Assembly (NCBI RefSeq): GCF_964656455.1
Contig: NC_135719.1
Location: 11,201,163 to 11,265,162 of the forward strand
DNA length: 64,000 nucleotides
Source: Halichoerus grypus
Taxonomy: Eukaryota; Chordata; Mammalia; Carnivora; Phocidae
Direction of reading: 5' to 3'
The translations under genes were made by a program, and so were the position numbers. The notes below the pieces were generated by a model. That model was not told where the DNA came from and did not search any database. It saw only the letters and a program-made list of their open reading frames with translations. Positions 34,161-46,244 of this stretch are shown piece after piece. Each line of letters begins with the position of its first letter. Positions within the stretch are counted from its first letter, which is position 1.

Positions 34161-34339
34161 AATCAAGGAAACAATTTGAAACCAAGGTTGTGTTCCTCTT
34201 AAGCGATTACAACCTAATTCTCCAGTGACTCTAACTGGAAGGTCTTCAGGTCCTTTGAAGGTGGATTGGAGAAAATATGGTATTGGGGGTATATGGGAGG
34301 GACCATCTACTTTGGTCCAGGCCATTACTAGCTCCTCCC

Positions 34340-34680
34340 TGAGCCATGGCCACAGAGGATTCACTGTCTCCCCTCTTCTACCCTACTCTCCCTCTAATCC
34401 ATCCTCCTCTCCCCAGCTAGAGTGGTGTCTTCAAAGCATATCTGATCATAGCATGTTTGCTTACCAGTCTTCAGTGACTCCCCAGGAACTTTCTATGGAA
34501 CTTCAGAACACCTTGGAATGCTGTGCTGTCTTTTTATTTTGGGTCTGTTATCTCTACAGCATCATCTCCCCTGTTCTACAAAAATGTACCCTTCAGTCAT
34601 CCAGGGCTATTTACAGATCCCTCAATATACCAACTCAGGATTTCAGGTCTGTGACTGAATGTCCTCTTCTTTTTGTCCAT
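34340..34680 (+). mobile_element. L2 fragment, 5' part
   Basis: Recognised by tctgatcatagcatgtttgc and cagtgactccccaggaac in L2 order. The 3' end of the same element seems to resume at 35170 after an LTR insertion. Confidence 0.5.
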
Positions 34681-34682
34681 CT

Positions 34683-35085
34683 GTGTTATGGACTTATTGT
34701 TTGAATTCCTATGTCGAAGCCCTACTTCCCAATGTAATGGTATTTGAAGGTGCAAACTTGCAGAGGTAATTATGGTTGGATGAGGTCATGAGAATTGGAT
34801 TCTCATAATGGGATTATTGCACCAAAGTGCTCCTGATCTCTCTAGCTCTCTCCCACTCTCTATCATCTCCCTCTCTCTCTCTCTCTCTTTCTCTTTCGTC
34901 CCATATAAGAACACAACAAGAAGGTGGCCATGTACAAACTAGGAAGAGGGCTCTCACCAGGTACAGAAACTGTCAGCACCTTGAACTTGGATTTTCCCAT
35001 CTCCAAAACTGTGAGAAATAAATATTTTCTTTGTTTAAGCCACCAGTCTATGGTATTTTGTTATAGCTGCCTGAACAGACTGAGA
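34683..35085 (+). mobile_element. ERVL-MaLR LTR (MLT1/MST type)
   Basis: Starts tgtgttatggacttattgtt, passes gaggtcatgagaattgga, aagggctctcaccaggtac-like and gagaaataaatattttcttt (poly(A) signal region), and ends ttttgttatagctgcctgaa. It contains a (CT)n run at about 34869-34889. Confidence 0.85.
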
Positions 35086-35169
35086 AAACCTGGAAAACTT
35101 TTCTTTCTCAAATGGCACCCCCTGATTATTCACCCCCAGGGAGGGGAAGAAAATTGTACCTCTCTGGGC

Positions 35170-35398
35170 AACTCTTTATACTGCAATACTGTGTACTGTA
35201 AACTTTCTCATGTAAAACAACTAGTGTTGCCTTTCCCTGGCCAAGACAATTATGTTTACATGCCTATTTCCTCTCCTGCATTGTGACATTCTTGAGGACA
35301 AGGACCTTTTCACTGGATTCATCTTTGTGTTCTCAGTAATGATACATGCACAGCACAGAGTAGGAACTCAATTAATGCCTGTCAACTGGAATTAAGTT
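35170..35398 (+). mobile_element. L2 3' end
   Basis: ttcttgaggacaaggacctt, tcatctttgtgttctcag, gcacagagtaggaactcaat match the L2 tail. Confidence 0.7.
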
Positions 35399-35424
35399 TA
35401 AAATAGCCACCATTCAAAGAGTAG

Positions 35425-35690
35425 AAAGGGGACTAAGCATTACTGAGGGCCCACTAAGTGGCAGCCACTGGATTAGGCTTGTTACCATATTATTACCTCT
35501 TATGTCTCATTTAATCCTCACAATAACTGTGTAAGGTAGGTGTAATCATCCCCATGCAGATGGTAACAAGGACGTTCAGGGAGGTACAATGACTTCACCA
35601 CAGGCATAGAGTCCCTAAGCAGTATCATCAGGATTCACTCTGTGTCTGGCTCCAAAGCCAGCACTCTGGTCCTCTCCAGCTGCCTTCCAT
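35425..35690 (-). mobile_element. MIR remnant
   Basis: tctcatttaatcctcacaat, gtaaggtaggtgtaatcatc and gtgtctggctccaaagccag follow inverted MIR. Confidence 0.75.
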
Positions 35691-36205
35691 TCAGAGGGGA
35701 TGCCTATCTCTGCACATGCTGGGTGAGCCAAGTCTTTTCAGACGTTCTTCACATGAGAAGTAAAGCCCCCACCCAGCCACCCTGATTCCCATTCTGCATC
35801 TGGCCCAGGGTGTCAACGTCTGCAGGTGCCACCACAATAGGGCACCTCTGCATTTGGCTTCTTGGCAGGAACCAGGGGACTAGGAGCTCAACCGGTGCTT
35901 TGCGAGGTTCTCATGATGAGAAGGGAACTGAACACATGACATGGGGCCACAGGCTGGCCTTCCACGAGCAGGGTGGATTCACCAGGGTGGGAAACATCCT
36001 CTCCTACTGAAGGCACTGGTGGGAACTTTCTTAAGGTGCTTATCAGCTCTCAGATGCAAACCCAATGGAACATGCAATCTAGGTCTTTTCTATCATGCTT
36101 CCCAAATTCTACCAGCGTCTTTGCCCACTGTCCAATTCTAAAGCCACTTCCATATTTGTAGATATTTGTTATAACACTACCCCATTTCCTGGTAGAAAAA
36201 TCTCT
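35690..36205. other. Non-coding stretch, nothing recognised
   Basis: No supported gene or repeat. Confidence 0.35.
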
Positions 36206-36645
36206 ACTAGTTTTCTAGGGCTGCCACAGTGAATCACCACTAACTTGGTGCTTAAAACAAAAGAAATGTGTTCTCTCATAGTTCTGAAGGGCAGAAGTCT
36301 GAAATCAAGATGTTGGCAGAGTCATGCTCTTTCTCTGAAGACTCTAGGGGAGGATCATTTATTGACTCTTCCAGCTCTGGTAGCTCCAGCACTGTGGCTT
36401 GTTTTGTAGCAGCATTAATTCCCCCTGTATCTCTCTGTGTCTCAAATCTCCCTTTTCTTTTCTCTTATAATGTCACCAGTCATTGGATTTAGGGCACACC
36501 CTAAATCCAGAATGACCTCATCCTAAGATCTTTAATTGTATCCATAAAGATCAGATATCCAAGTAAGATCACATTTATAGGTACTAGGAGTTAAGATTTG
36601 TACACATCTTTTGAGGGGATACTTCTCAACCTATTACATGCCCTT
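36206..36645 (-). mobile_element. ERVL-MaLR LTR (MLT1 type), minus strand
   Basis: tagttttctagggctgccac, gtctgaaatcaagatgttgg, tcaccagtcattggatttag, gatcacatttataggtacta, ending caacctattaca: complement of MLT1 in order. Confidence 0.85.
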
Positions 36646-36967
36646 TGTTTCTTTTTTACTCAGAATTTAACTTTTGTTCATAAACCAAAAGATATAAAAT
36701 ACGGAACTAAATAATTTTCTTCCCGCATCTTAAAATAATCTTTGGTCTTGTTAATGACTTGCATTGCTTTGGTGGAATCAAATCACTGCAGCCGACTGTC
36801 AATGGGGTATGAAATGAAAATCCTTTGCCCACTACAAGAGGAAGAAAAAGTACTGAAGTAGACCCAGATGTGGTTATAAATGTCAGTCCACCAAAGAATC
36901 TGGCACATTTTAAAATAAATATGAAGCAACTCATTTGGATGAAGATTCTTATTTCTCCTTACCATCT

Positions 36968-37090
36968 CTTTCATTTTATTATTTTATTTTATTTAAATTC
37001 AATTAACATTTAGTATATTATTAGTTTCAGGGGTACAGTTCAGTGATTCATCAGTTGTATATAATACCCAAATGCTCATTACAATCTCTT
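36968..37090 (-). mobile_element. LINE-1 3' end fragment
   Basis: ttttatttaaattcaattaa, tattattagtttcaggggta, cagtgattcatcagttgta and atacccaaatgctca are the complement of a carnivoran L1 3' end somewhat older than the 9374 copy. Confidence 0.8.
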
Positions 37091-37094
37091 AATC

Positions 37095-37275
37095 ACAGTT
37101 AGATAGTAGGTAGATCTGAGTCAGAGAGATTCAAGTTTGCATCTTGACTTTACCCCTCTTAGCTGTATGTCTTTCAGCAAGTTGCTTAACATTACCAAGT
37201 ATGCTTTCTCATTCACAAAATGGAGATGAAAATGATAACAAAACACACCCTTTCAACCTCCCAGAGTCATTCTGA
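37095..37275 (+). mobile_element. MIR remnant
   Basis: attcaagtttgcatcttgac, tagctgtatgtctttcagca, agttgcttaacattacc and acaaaatggagatgaaaatg follow MIR. Confidence 0.75.
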
Positions 37276-37282
37276 AGACAAA

Positions 37283-37284
<2 letters not shown>

Positions 37285-37325
<41 letters not shown>
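37285..37325 (+). repeat. (GT)n microsatellite
   Basis: About 20 uninterrupted GT units; likely length-variable. Confidence 0.97.
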
Positions 37326-37327
<2 letters not shown>

Positions 37328-37734
37328 GCAGTATGCAAATATCTCTGGCTGTTTTGAGAGGTTCTTGCAGAGTCTTGGTTACCAAGTTGAATTTCTCAAG
37401 GTATGATAACCATGCACATAGTAGGTTGAATGTGGGAATTATTTAAATCCCAGTGGTGATCCTTCCCTAGAGCCTGGTTAAATAAGCTGTCATGTTAGGC
37501 ATTGATAATGGGAAAAGAATTTGAAAGAATCAGCTAGCTGCCTGCCATCTTGTCTTTCCTAATCTCATTTCAAGGTTTCTAGCAGTACATATAGTACAAA
37601 ATGTGCTCAAAAATGCTTGATAACTCACAGTAAACTTATCTATACCTCCTATAATATTATTCTCTTTTCCACCATATAAATTATGTGTTTATTCTCAATG
37701 GAGCCTCCCTCTTTTTATTATTATAGTTCTATTC

Positions 37735-38125
37735 ACTCAACAAACATTTGCTGATCACCCACAGGGGGCTTAGCCTCAGGCTAGCACTGATGCTATAGGT
37801 CATGGAAGGCAGGAATTCTACCTTGATCTAGTAAAGGAAAAAGATCTAAATAACCAAGTATACCATGAGATGTGTCATCACATAGGCAAGTAAAGTTTCT
37901 ATGGGTGGGAGTGTGGGGGAAGAGTAGCTCAGGCAGAGAGAACAGCAGGGGCTGTTTACAGGGGTGGGAAAGGGAAGGTTTAATGTAAAAGTAGATCATA
38001 TGCTTGAGATGGGTCTTAGAAAAGTAGCTGGGGCCCAACCTGGAGAGCTTTTCATGCCAAAGGGAAGGGTTTAGATTTTATCCCTCAGCCAAAGGGAGTC
38101 CAGAGGATCATAAGCAGGACAATGA
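37735..38125 (-). mobile_element. L2 remnant
   Basis: ctcaacaaacatttgctgat (complement of the L2 tail), ggcagagagaacagcagggg, ctggagagcttttcatgcc and gggtttagattttatccctc follow inverted L2. Confidence 0.7.
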
Positions 38126-38690
38126 TCACATTGGGCATTCCCTAGCCCTCTGAAATACAAATAAAGGAAATTCTTCCCATAGGAAGTATGTTGTTGTGAA
38201 TATCTTAGCTGGGGAAGTCTGTTTTTCCTTGTGGATCGAGAGAATGGGATCTCAGCAAATGGCCTGGCACCTGAATGATCCCTGCAACAATGCCCCAACA
38301 CATGTCAAAATAAGAATGTCTGCCTGGCTTGGTGCCCCTTAAAAACTCCTTCTAGAAAGAGTACTTTGGAGAGCAAATGTATCAAGGGAACTGAAGGGCA
38401 TCCAGCAAAGGCAACAGGAAGGTGCCAAGAGAAGTAGCGAAGAAGATGGGAAAGAGGGATGGAAAACAAGCAGAAAGATGTTCCAAAAATGGCTGGGCTC
38501 TCCATTGGTGCCCCATGAACAAGGAGGTTGAGTGAAAATCAATAACTCATCCCCTGATGGTACAGGGTATAATTCACAAAAATATCAGAAAGTCAAGATA
38601 AGAAACAACCATATTCCAGAACCATACAGGAAATTCTGTCAGAAAACATACTTACAGATGGCTTTAGCAACCAATAGTAAATTAAAATGA
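38125..38690. other. Non-coding stretch, nothing recognised
   Basis: No supported gene or repeat. Confidence 0.35.
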
Positions 38691-38694
38691 AGTA

Positions 38695-39090
38695 GTTTAT
38701 TTTAGGTCTTCCATTTGTCTGTGACCTAGGTTGGAGTACTACTGATGGACACCAAGAGTCGAAACGATAAAAGAATAGATTGGCAGATATGATAAACTAA
38801 AAGGTAATACCCCCATACATCAAAAACCTACAGGTACAAAATTAAAAGGCAAATCCAGAGGAGAATTTTTATACACAAAGCTATCTTTAATCATTTTATT
38901 TATTCTCATGAAAAATTGGGGACAATCTACTAATCCAACAACCAACTTCTAAAAAGGAGTTATGAGGACCAGTAAATGTGGAAAGTGTTCACAAATGCAT
39001 CTAGCTAAGTAATAAAAAGAGACCATGGCATTTTGAACATATATTATGATTTTATCTATGTAGTAATAAAAATGCTTTGCATAAAAAAAT
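38695..39090 (+). mobile_element. Possible ancient L1 fragment
   Basis: A-rich strand with wording reminiscent of old L1 3' UTRs (gagaatttttatacacaaag, gtagtaataaaaatgctttg). Weak. Confidence 0.3.
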
Positions 39091-39149
39091 CTAGAGAAAA
39101 AAAATTTTTTTTTTTTAAATGTAGAGAACAGGAAGGCATCCTGTTTTCT

Positions 39150-39351
39150 TTCTTTTTTTTTTTTTTTAGATTTTATTTATTCATTTATTTGAGAGAGTGA
39201 GAGAGAGAGAGCACATGAGAGGGGGGAGGGTCAGAGGGAGAAGCAGACTCCCTGCCGAGCAGGGAGCCTGATGCGGGACTCGATCCCGGGACTCCAGGAT
39301 CATGACCTGAGCCGAAGGCAGTCGCTTAACCAACTGAGCCACCCAGGCGCC
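39150..39351 (-). mobile_element. tRNA-Lys-derived SINE, possible extra 3' segment
   Basis: Complement of a well-kept copy: ttagattttatttattcatt, gatcccgggactccaggatc, ending tgagccacccaggcgcc. On the right, ctagagaaaatttttaaatg (39352) repeats the sequence at 39091 (ctagagaaaa...ttttaaatg). Between that left repeat and the SINE's T-run lie about 30 bases (agagaacaggaagg and on) absent from the right flank. Confidence 0.93.
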
Positions 39352-39359
39352 CTAGAGAA

Positions 39360-40530
39360 AATTTTTAAATGTTGGTTACTCCTTATTCCCTTGGGTAAAT
39401 GTCATCAACCAAAGCCAACGGGAATGTTCCCAGACATGAAGGTTCAGTGTTAACTGTCAAATCCATCAATCAGGGCTTCCTTCATCTTGCTTTTGGAGTC
39501 TGATCACTCTGCTCGGTTTGGTGAAAGCCATCTATGGAAAATAGAGATGTCCTTAGACATTGAGACATGAATCTTTCTTTTCCCCCTTTGGGGGCAATAC
39601 TAGATGTAGTTACTTGAACTCCTGACTAAGAATTCCAGAGTGATACAGACCCTGGAAGTGCTATTTTTCCTCTCTGGTACCTGCCATGGCCCTCACCTTC
39701 TGTTCTGTGAAGGCAAAGGTGAGTAACTGTGTATAGAGAGAATGCATATCATAAGCATTCAAGCAAAGGGCTTCCCCTGCAGTTTCCTGGAGGTAAAACC
39801 AAAAGCCCTTCAGCTCCTTGTCCATGTAAATATCTAGCACAAAACAGGTGCTCCATAAATGCTAGTTAAAATGTGTCAGAAGCATAAACAAATTACATGT
39901 TTAACCTGGTATAAGATAAATAAATGTCATATGAAATTCAGAGTTTACTCCAAGGGTCAAGAAAGATAACACACCCTATTAGGCTCTTTTATGTCCTTCC
40001 TGGATGAAAATGAAGTGAACCCTTGCCTAACACTTACATAATATACTCCAGCTGGTGTGGGAACCTAAAAAGAGTGTTTTCCTTTCTGAGTCAGAAACAA
40101 CATCACATGCATGAGGTGGAGGATAGGAGGGTGGGCATAGGTGAATGTGCAAAATGGCACCAGCCCTTGGGAACTCCCAAAACACATGGCAGAAATGTCC
40201 TAACACTCTATATGTCCATGTGGAGCAGGGATGAACTGCTTAGCACCAAAAGGAAAGTCTAAAGAATGGAAGAACCAAAGTTCCCAATGGAATTAGATAG
40301 AAATACAAATGGATGCAAACCACTAGGACTTCCTGCTGAGGCCCTAATGCAAGAACCTGCTTGTCACCTTCTTCTGGAAAAGATCCCTCTGGGCACATTT
40401 ACAACTAGGTTGCTTCCACCTAGCTGGCATTGCCATGGACAGGACATGTATATGGAGAGTTTTGAAAGGACAACTACAGAACAATCCTACTCTCAGGAAG
40501 CTGCCAATCTACCAAGGCAGCCTGGGCCTC
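39360..40530. other. Non-coding stretch; small MIR/L2-like tail at 39825-39870
   Basis: Only gcacaaaacaggtgctccat and aaatgctagtt recall an L2 or MIR end. No gene supported. Confidence 0.35.
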
Positions 40531-40534
40531 CTAA

Positions 40535-40690
40535 GTGTGCAGACACCTGAGTCCAAATCCTAACCTGGGCCTTGGCCAACCCTATGGCATTAGGCAAGTG
40601 TCAATTCCTACACCAGCCCTTTGGCTTTATGTATAAAGTGGAGGTGGTGCATTTGGGGATTCCTGCTCCTCTGGCTGCTACTGGCATGAA
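40535..40690 (+). mobile_element. MIR-like fragment
   Basis: gagtccaaatcctaacctgg, cattaggcaagtgtcaat and tttatgtataaagtggaggt follow diverged MIR. Confidence 0.45.
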
Positions 40691-41925
40691 TTAGAAAACT
40701 TCTTCCAGGATGCCTAAGAACCAGGAGGACAGCCACCAAGCAGGCAGGGTCTCCATTGTGGCACTGAGGGAAAGGAAAGCCCTGGGCACCGAGAGTTCTG
40801 GGAAGCACAGAAAGACTGTAGCTCCCATGTTGACCAAACCCAGAAGGTCACGGTTTGTGGTTTATTTATCCTTCCCATATCTCCAGCATTGCTCTCTTCG
40901 CTTATGCAGTGGGTATGAATCCAGTTCATAAAACTCTGGTTTGCAAGAAACATGACTTTATTTTGCTACAACTCAACTTACATTCTATTTGAAGCCCTGT
41001 TCTGTTAGAAGGCAGAAAATGTAATCTTAAGTCAATTCTGGGTAAACTTAGCACTTTAGGTTTAAACTCAAACAGTCCAAGTTTTCCTCATCCTCTTTCT
41101 TTTCCCAAGAGTGGCATCATAGTGCAGGGGCCTCATGAAGCATCACAGCATTGGTCCTGGATAAAAGGAAAGAGTTCATGTTCCCCAGTCCTCATTTCCA
41201 GGTGAGGAGACGTTTGTAGGGTAATACTCCAAGATCCTTTCATCTCTCCTCCCTGAGGTATTTAAGAGAGGGAGCTAGGCCTGCCCCTCTCCACGGTTCC
41301 CTCTGTTGGAGATCCATCTATACAGAGAGCTCCTATTTCACTCTGCCCCTCCCATGGAAGGGCGGCTGTGGTCTGTGCCTTCTGTGAATGAATCCATCCA
41401 TGAACACTGGCGTGCGGTACTAATAAGACACTGTCCCTATTCTAATCAGCAAAAGTCTCCTACCTTGCCTTTGTCACTTATAAAGATAATACTTAGATTT
41501 ATAACTGCCAGACTTCTGTGTCTGTCAACTATTTCTGAACTTAGATGATAAACATGGGTGTCATGAATGAGCATCCTCAAATCATGGGTGATGTCTGCCC
41601 ATGTAGGAATCTCCTGATGTGTCTGTATTCCTCTCTGCTCCCTGGCCATAGTGTCCCAGCCAGTATCAGCTGATGCAAATCCCGTCATGACCATGAGCCT
41701 GCCAGTGCCCGCTTTCTTGGCTAACTCCCTTCTCAAGGACACAGGAAAATTCATATTCCTTCTTCCGCCCACCTGAGAACTTTCGGGCTCTTCCTGACCT
41801 TGACAGTCCCCTTCTCTTTACTGCTCCTATTCCATGGTGGTGTAAGGATGCTGCTTCCTGGGCTTCTCTCTACTCCTGGATCCCTAAATTCCTCTGAGAA
41901 TCATGCATTTTCAGAATACCACCTG
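40690..41925. other. Non-coding stretch, nothing recognised
   Basis: No supported gene or repeat. Confidence 0.35.
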
Positions 41926-41929
41926 TAAT

Positions 41930-42380
41930 AGTTTCCTGTGGCTGATGTAACAAATTTTCATATACTGGGTGGGTTACAAAAAATGTACTTAGTTCTGGAG
42001 GCTAGATGTCTGAAATCAAGGTGTCAGCAGGGACACACTCTCTGATGGTGCTAGAGAAGGATCCTTCCTTGCCTTTTCTAGCTTCTGGTATTTGCCAGCA
42101 ATTGTTGGTGTTCTTTGGCTCATAGATACACCACTCCAATCTCTGCCTTTGCCTTCATGTGAACTTCTCCTCTGTGTCTGTCTGTCTCTGTGTCCAAATT
42201 TCCTCTTCTTATAGGAACACCAGTCACTGAACCCACTATGATCTCATCCGAACTTGATTTTATCTGTAAAGATCTTACTTCCAAATAAGGTCACATTCAT
42301 AGGTACTGGGGTGTGTGTGGGGGGGTGGTTAGAAACCAGCATATCTTTCTAGGAGATACAATTTAACTCACAAACACAGC
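41930..42380 (-). mobile_element. ERVL-MaLR LTR (MLT1 type), minus strand
   Basis: taatagtttcctgtggctga, tctggaggctagatgtctga, aaatcaaggtgtcagcaggg, aatctctgcctttgccttca, aataaggtcacattcatagg follow the MLT1 complement in order. Confidence 0.88.
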
Positions 42381-43310
42381 CCCTTTGCAGACAGTATCCC
42401 CTGTCACTTTCTCTCTCACTTCATCTCCAACTCATCTTTCTTCTGTAACTCAAAGATATTTTAAACTCTTTTTCAGGTGAGGAAAATACTACTTTTGGTA
42501 GCTATTCTACTGAATCTTCTTCTCCTAGCCATGGATAGCATTTTCCCATTTGTTTGTTTCATTTAAAAGCCAGGAATTTGATGCCCTTTGTCTTCCAGCT
42601 TCTGAAGTGCCCCTTCCTTGGGGAAACAGATGTCTTCTGTCAGAGGCAGGAATTGGGAGAGGGTTCCCCAGAAATGGGTATGGATGTAACCACATATTTC
42701 TCAATATTATTCTGACACACATATGTTTACCTCAGAATGTTTTCTGAGTTTTTCTTGATTTTCACTGGTTTTCTCAGCTTTCTACCACCATCAAGATCTT
42801 GTGGGCCTGAAAAATCCCTATTAAGAGTGAAGATAAAGATGAGAGGCATGCCAAATTTGCAGAACTGGCCCTCCTTGGAAAGGCCTTCCAGGCTGTTGGT
42901 GAGAAAGCTGTAGTTAGCATACCCCTATCCAAAGACCTGGGTTCCCACCCAGCGGTGTAGGTGAAAAGGAGAGAAGAGCCACTAGTCTAACAAAAATATT
43001 TCTCTAATAGAGCCCCAAATCCCATTTTGGAGGTTTATTTTGAGGGGTTTGACCCCTCCCCAACTCCAAGAGTCCCTCTTCAAAATACAGACACCAATGA
43101 GAGCCGTGCAATCCCAGTGATAGTTACATCCACATTTTGCACTATTTCCAGATGCAAGCCCTCTTTTGACAAACGCAAAAATCTCATGGCATTTTTTAGA
43201 GTTATTTGGGATTTCAAAGTAAATAGAATATTACGACAAAAAACAGGGCAAAGCAATACCTTTTGACTACAATCTACGGGACTCTGCCCCACTCCCTGGG
43301 AATTCTAATC
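42380..43310. other. Non-coding stretch, nothing recognised
   Basis: Unique-looking sequence; no gene or repeat supported. Confidence 0.35.
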
Positions 43311-43313
43311 CCC

Positions 43314-43329
43314 CCACTAGGGGGCGCAG
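43314..43329 (+). promoter_or_regulatory. CTCF motif
   Basis: CCACTAGGGGGCGCAG matches every position of the CTCF core CCASYAGRKGGCRS. It lies outside any recognised repeat. CTCF is the zinc-finger protein of insulators and loop anchors; motif orientation is forward. Occupancy cannot be known from sequence. Confidence 0.75.
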
Positions 43330-43334
43330 TGCCC

Positions 43335-44980
43335 TCTCCCTGATCCATGATAATCACTACTCAAAGGGCTTTAAAATCCTGATTGACGGTCTTGAGACAA
43401 TGGGTTCTGGACTGATAAATTTGGGGGATTGGTGATGGGGAATGGAGGACTGAACCTGAATGGGAGGAGTTCCTATAGGGTAGAGAGACCTCCCAACGCA
43501 AGACAGCTGAGATACCGGGCAGCATAAAAATACTCCTATGGAGGAGGCCTTGGAGAAGTAGGAGCAGAGAGACCATAGAGAAGAATAGGGAAAACACTGG
43601 ACAAGTAGTCAGAAGACCCTAGTTCTAGCCCAGGGTCTTACAAGTCATGTGAAGGTGCTCAGCTCCCCTGAGAAAACAGGACCTCGGTGACATCATAGGT
43701 AGTGCGAGGCTGACCATTCAGAATTAACCTGGGGATGGATTGGGGGGGGAATAGTTCTGTATTAAGTTGTTCGATTCTATATTAAGCTATTAATTTCCTG
43801 CTCACTCCCTTCCTGATTCAAATGAGGCTTTTATTAATAATCCAGTCCCTGGTGGGAAGTAGAAAGCAGGCTAAATCCAGTATAGACATAGTCTGGTTTT
43901 TATGTCATTTTTTTTCCACATGTAGTCCACTGGATTACCAGGCAATTTTGTCCCAAAGACATTGGCTCCCATCAAACCCTGGTAGCTTTAGGCATCACTA
44001 TTCAGGAACCCCTGTGATGCCCCTGGAGTTAGTCATATTCTGATGACAAGGACATTTTGGATGCAGTGGCATTGTCTCTGCCCTTGAATGCTAACCTGAA
44101 TGCCCTTTAGCTCCAGAGGTTCGTGCTGATGCTGGGAGTTACTCCAGGCTCTCTACCAGATAACGACAGGCTGCTGCTTACATATACAGCCCTTCTTTCA
44201 GCAAATTAGATGAAGTAGCTTCAGTCAAAGGGAGAGAAAAATATGTTCCCTTGGGACGCTCATTACAAATATAGTTCCGGGGTGAAGGAAGGAGTTAAGC
44301 TTGCTATTAATCTTTAGAAACAGGAAAAAAAAATAGATGGGAAATAAGGTTGAGATCTCCAGTTAGTGGTTTTTTAAAAATCTGTCAGATTTAATTAAAT
44401 CATCACAAGTGCCTTTTAAAGGGCTCTGTGTGGTTGTCCTGCATGGATGGAAGAACCTGAGCCAAAAGGCAGTCAGGGCTTTGGTGGCACGCCAACTTCT
44501 GTCCTTTCCCAGGCAAAAAGCACAAGTCAGCCCGGTAGCGCTCCTCATTATGTGGACCCAGAAGGCCATCAAGTGCAGAGCTGGAGTCAGGTCCTAAGGC
44601 CCAGCAGAGTGCAGGAACTTTGCCAGAAAGTCCGTTACCCACATCTTTCTGCCCTGAACTGACCTAGACTTCCTCAGCAGTGCTGTCCCTCTGTTGTAGC
44701 TAGAGAGGTCCTAAGCTGTACCTTCCCTTCCTCTTCATTCCCCACAGCACCAGAGACACAATAAACAGGGCTTAACTTATGTTCTCATGTTCAAGGGACA
44801 TCTATTAAATGAGAAGACTCTATCGATAAAAATATTACAATATATGCTACTATTTATGAAATAATATAGGTCAAAATGATAATAAAAAGATATTTACAAG
44901 ACAGAAACTGTTCTAAACACTTTACGTATTTCCAAAATATAAGGCAAATCAAAAACTAAGTGCAAAACAGTGTGTATGTT
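43335..44980. other. Non-coding stretch, nothing recognised
   Basis: No supported gene or repeat; includes a G8 run at about 43743. Confidence 0.35.
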
Positions 44981-44984
44981 ACTC

Positions 44985-45345
44985 AGTCTTGCTATTCACC
45001 GGACACCCCTGGTTCTCCCTGTTCTGAGCACACAGTTGGCTGGACATCCTGGCTCCATTGTAATTGGGAGGCGCTGCATTACTCAGTCTGGCCAATGAGT
45101 TTTGAACAAAAGTGATGCATGTCATCTGCAGGCTAGAGCATTTAATTGCCAATGTAAAACCTTCCAGTTCTCTTTCCCCCTGGCACAGTGACTGGCAACT
45201 TTAGGGATCAAGCCTTCTACCAACCCATAATGGATATGTAGCATGAGTGGGAAATAAACCGTGTTTGTTTTTAATTTTGAGCCACTATTATGTGGGTTGT
45301 GGCTAGTGCAGCCTCTTCTATTCTGATTAAACACATATTCATAGG
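44985..45345 (+). mobile_element. Ancient LTR-like element (MaLR/ERVL class?)
   Basis: tctggccaatgagttttga, gcagaagtgatg-like aaaagtgatgcatgtcat, gagtgggaaataaaccgtgt and ttgagccactattatgtggg recall the 3' half of an old LTR with its polyadenylation region. Confidence 0.5.
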
Positions 45346-45996
45346 TTATTTCTGAAAAGATAAACAAAAATTTGGCAACAGAAAGGGAAGTAGAATCAGG
45401 AGTAGGAGGGGTTTTACACTTTTGTTTGTTGTACTATTGTTTTGTTTAGCAAGCCCATGTAAGAATGCCCTTCTCCCTCCACCACCCTGAAATGGAAACT
45501 AATGAATGAATAAAACATAGTGCGCAGGCACTCCGCTGGGCATCACGCTAGCTAATTGGGAGACAAAGTTTGAAGCCATGCTATTTTCCTGGCCGAGTTC
45601 TGCTAGGCTGATCTTCCTGAATCTTCTCTGGTCATCTACATCTTGCTTAAACAGGCCCTCCTTCTCATAACATACAGGGCTTCTCTTCTACTCAGAGTCA
45701 GGGAGGTAGAGGGAGTGAAGCCAGAATCTCTCTGGCATGTCAGAGAGTCCTAATCAAGCCTCACCATTACCCTCACTGGCAGCTGGTGTGGAGAGAGCTC
45801 AGGAAAGGCTGAGAGGAGGCTGCGAGCCTCTCAGCTCACTGTATGGACAAGCAGAGCTGCAGCTGGGCCACGGAAGGGGCCACTTCCTGGCCACTGGATG
45901 TGAGCCTAAAGCAGGCTGTGTCCTGAAAAAGCTTCTGTTATGAGTGAGCCCGTATACCGTCCTCCTTGCTGGAGGCTGAGGGTTCAGGTTCATTAT
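45345..45996. other. Non-coding stretch, nothing recognised
   Basis: No supported gene or repeat. Confidence 0.35.
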
Positions 45997-46013
45997 TCAG
46001 CTACGGAAACCCA
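45997..46013 (+). repeat. Target-site duplication, left
   Basis: tcagctacggaaaccca, identical to 46228-46244. Confidence 0.97.
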
Positions 46014-46189
46014 GGGGCGCCTGGGTGGCTCAGTCGTTAAGCGTCTGCCTTCAGCTCAGGTCATGATCCCAGGGTCCTGGGATCGAGCCCCGCATCGGGC
46101 TCCCTCCTCCGCGGGAAGCCTGCTTCTCCCTCTCCCACTGCCCCTGCTTGTGTTCCCTCTCTCGCTGTCTCTCTGTCAAAAAATAAATA

Positions 46190-46226
<37 letters not shown>

Positions 46227-46227
46227 A
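46014..46227 (+). mobile_element. Young tRNA-Lys-derived SINE
   Basis: Near-consensus copy: ggggcgcctgggtggctcag, gatcccagggtcctgggatc, tcccactgcccctgcttgtg, AAATAAATAAAATC and about 26 A. The 17-bp flanking duplications are identical, and the A-tail is long and almost pure, both signs of recent insertion. Confidence 0.98.
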
Positions 46228-46244
46228 TCAGCTACGGAAACCCA
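46228..46244 (+). repeat. Target-site duplication, right
   Basis: Pairs with 45997-46013 without mismatch. Confidence 0.97.

Noticed and set aside
34225..34704. 159-codon open frame
   Set aside because: It runs through an L2 fragment into an LTR, opens at a chance start and shows no domain; not a gene.
34869..34889. (CT)n run as a separate regulatory element
   Set aside because: It lies inside the MLT1-type LTR and is best explained as local slippage.
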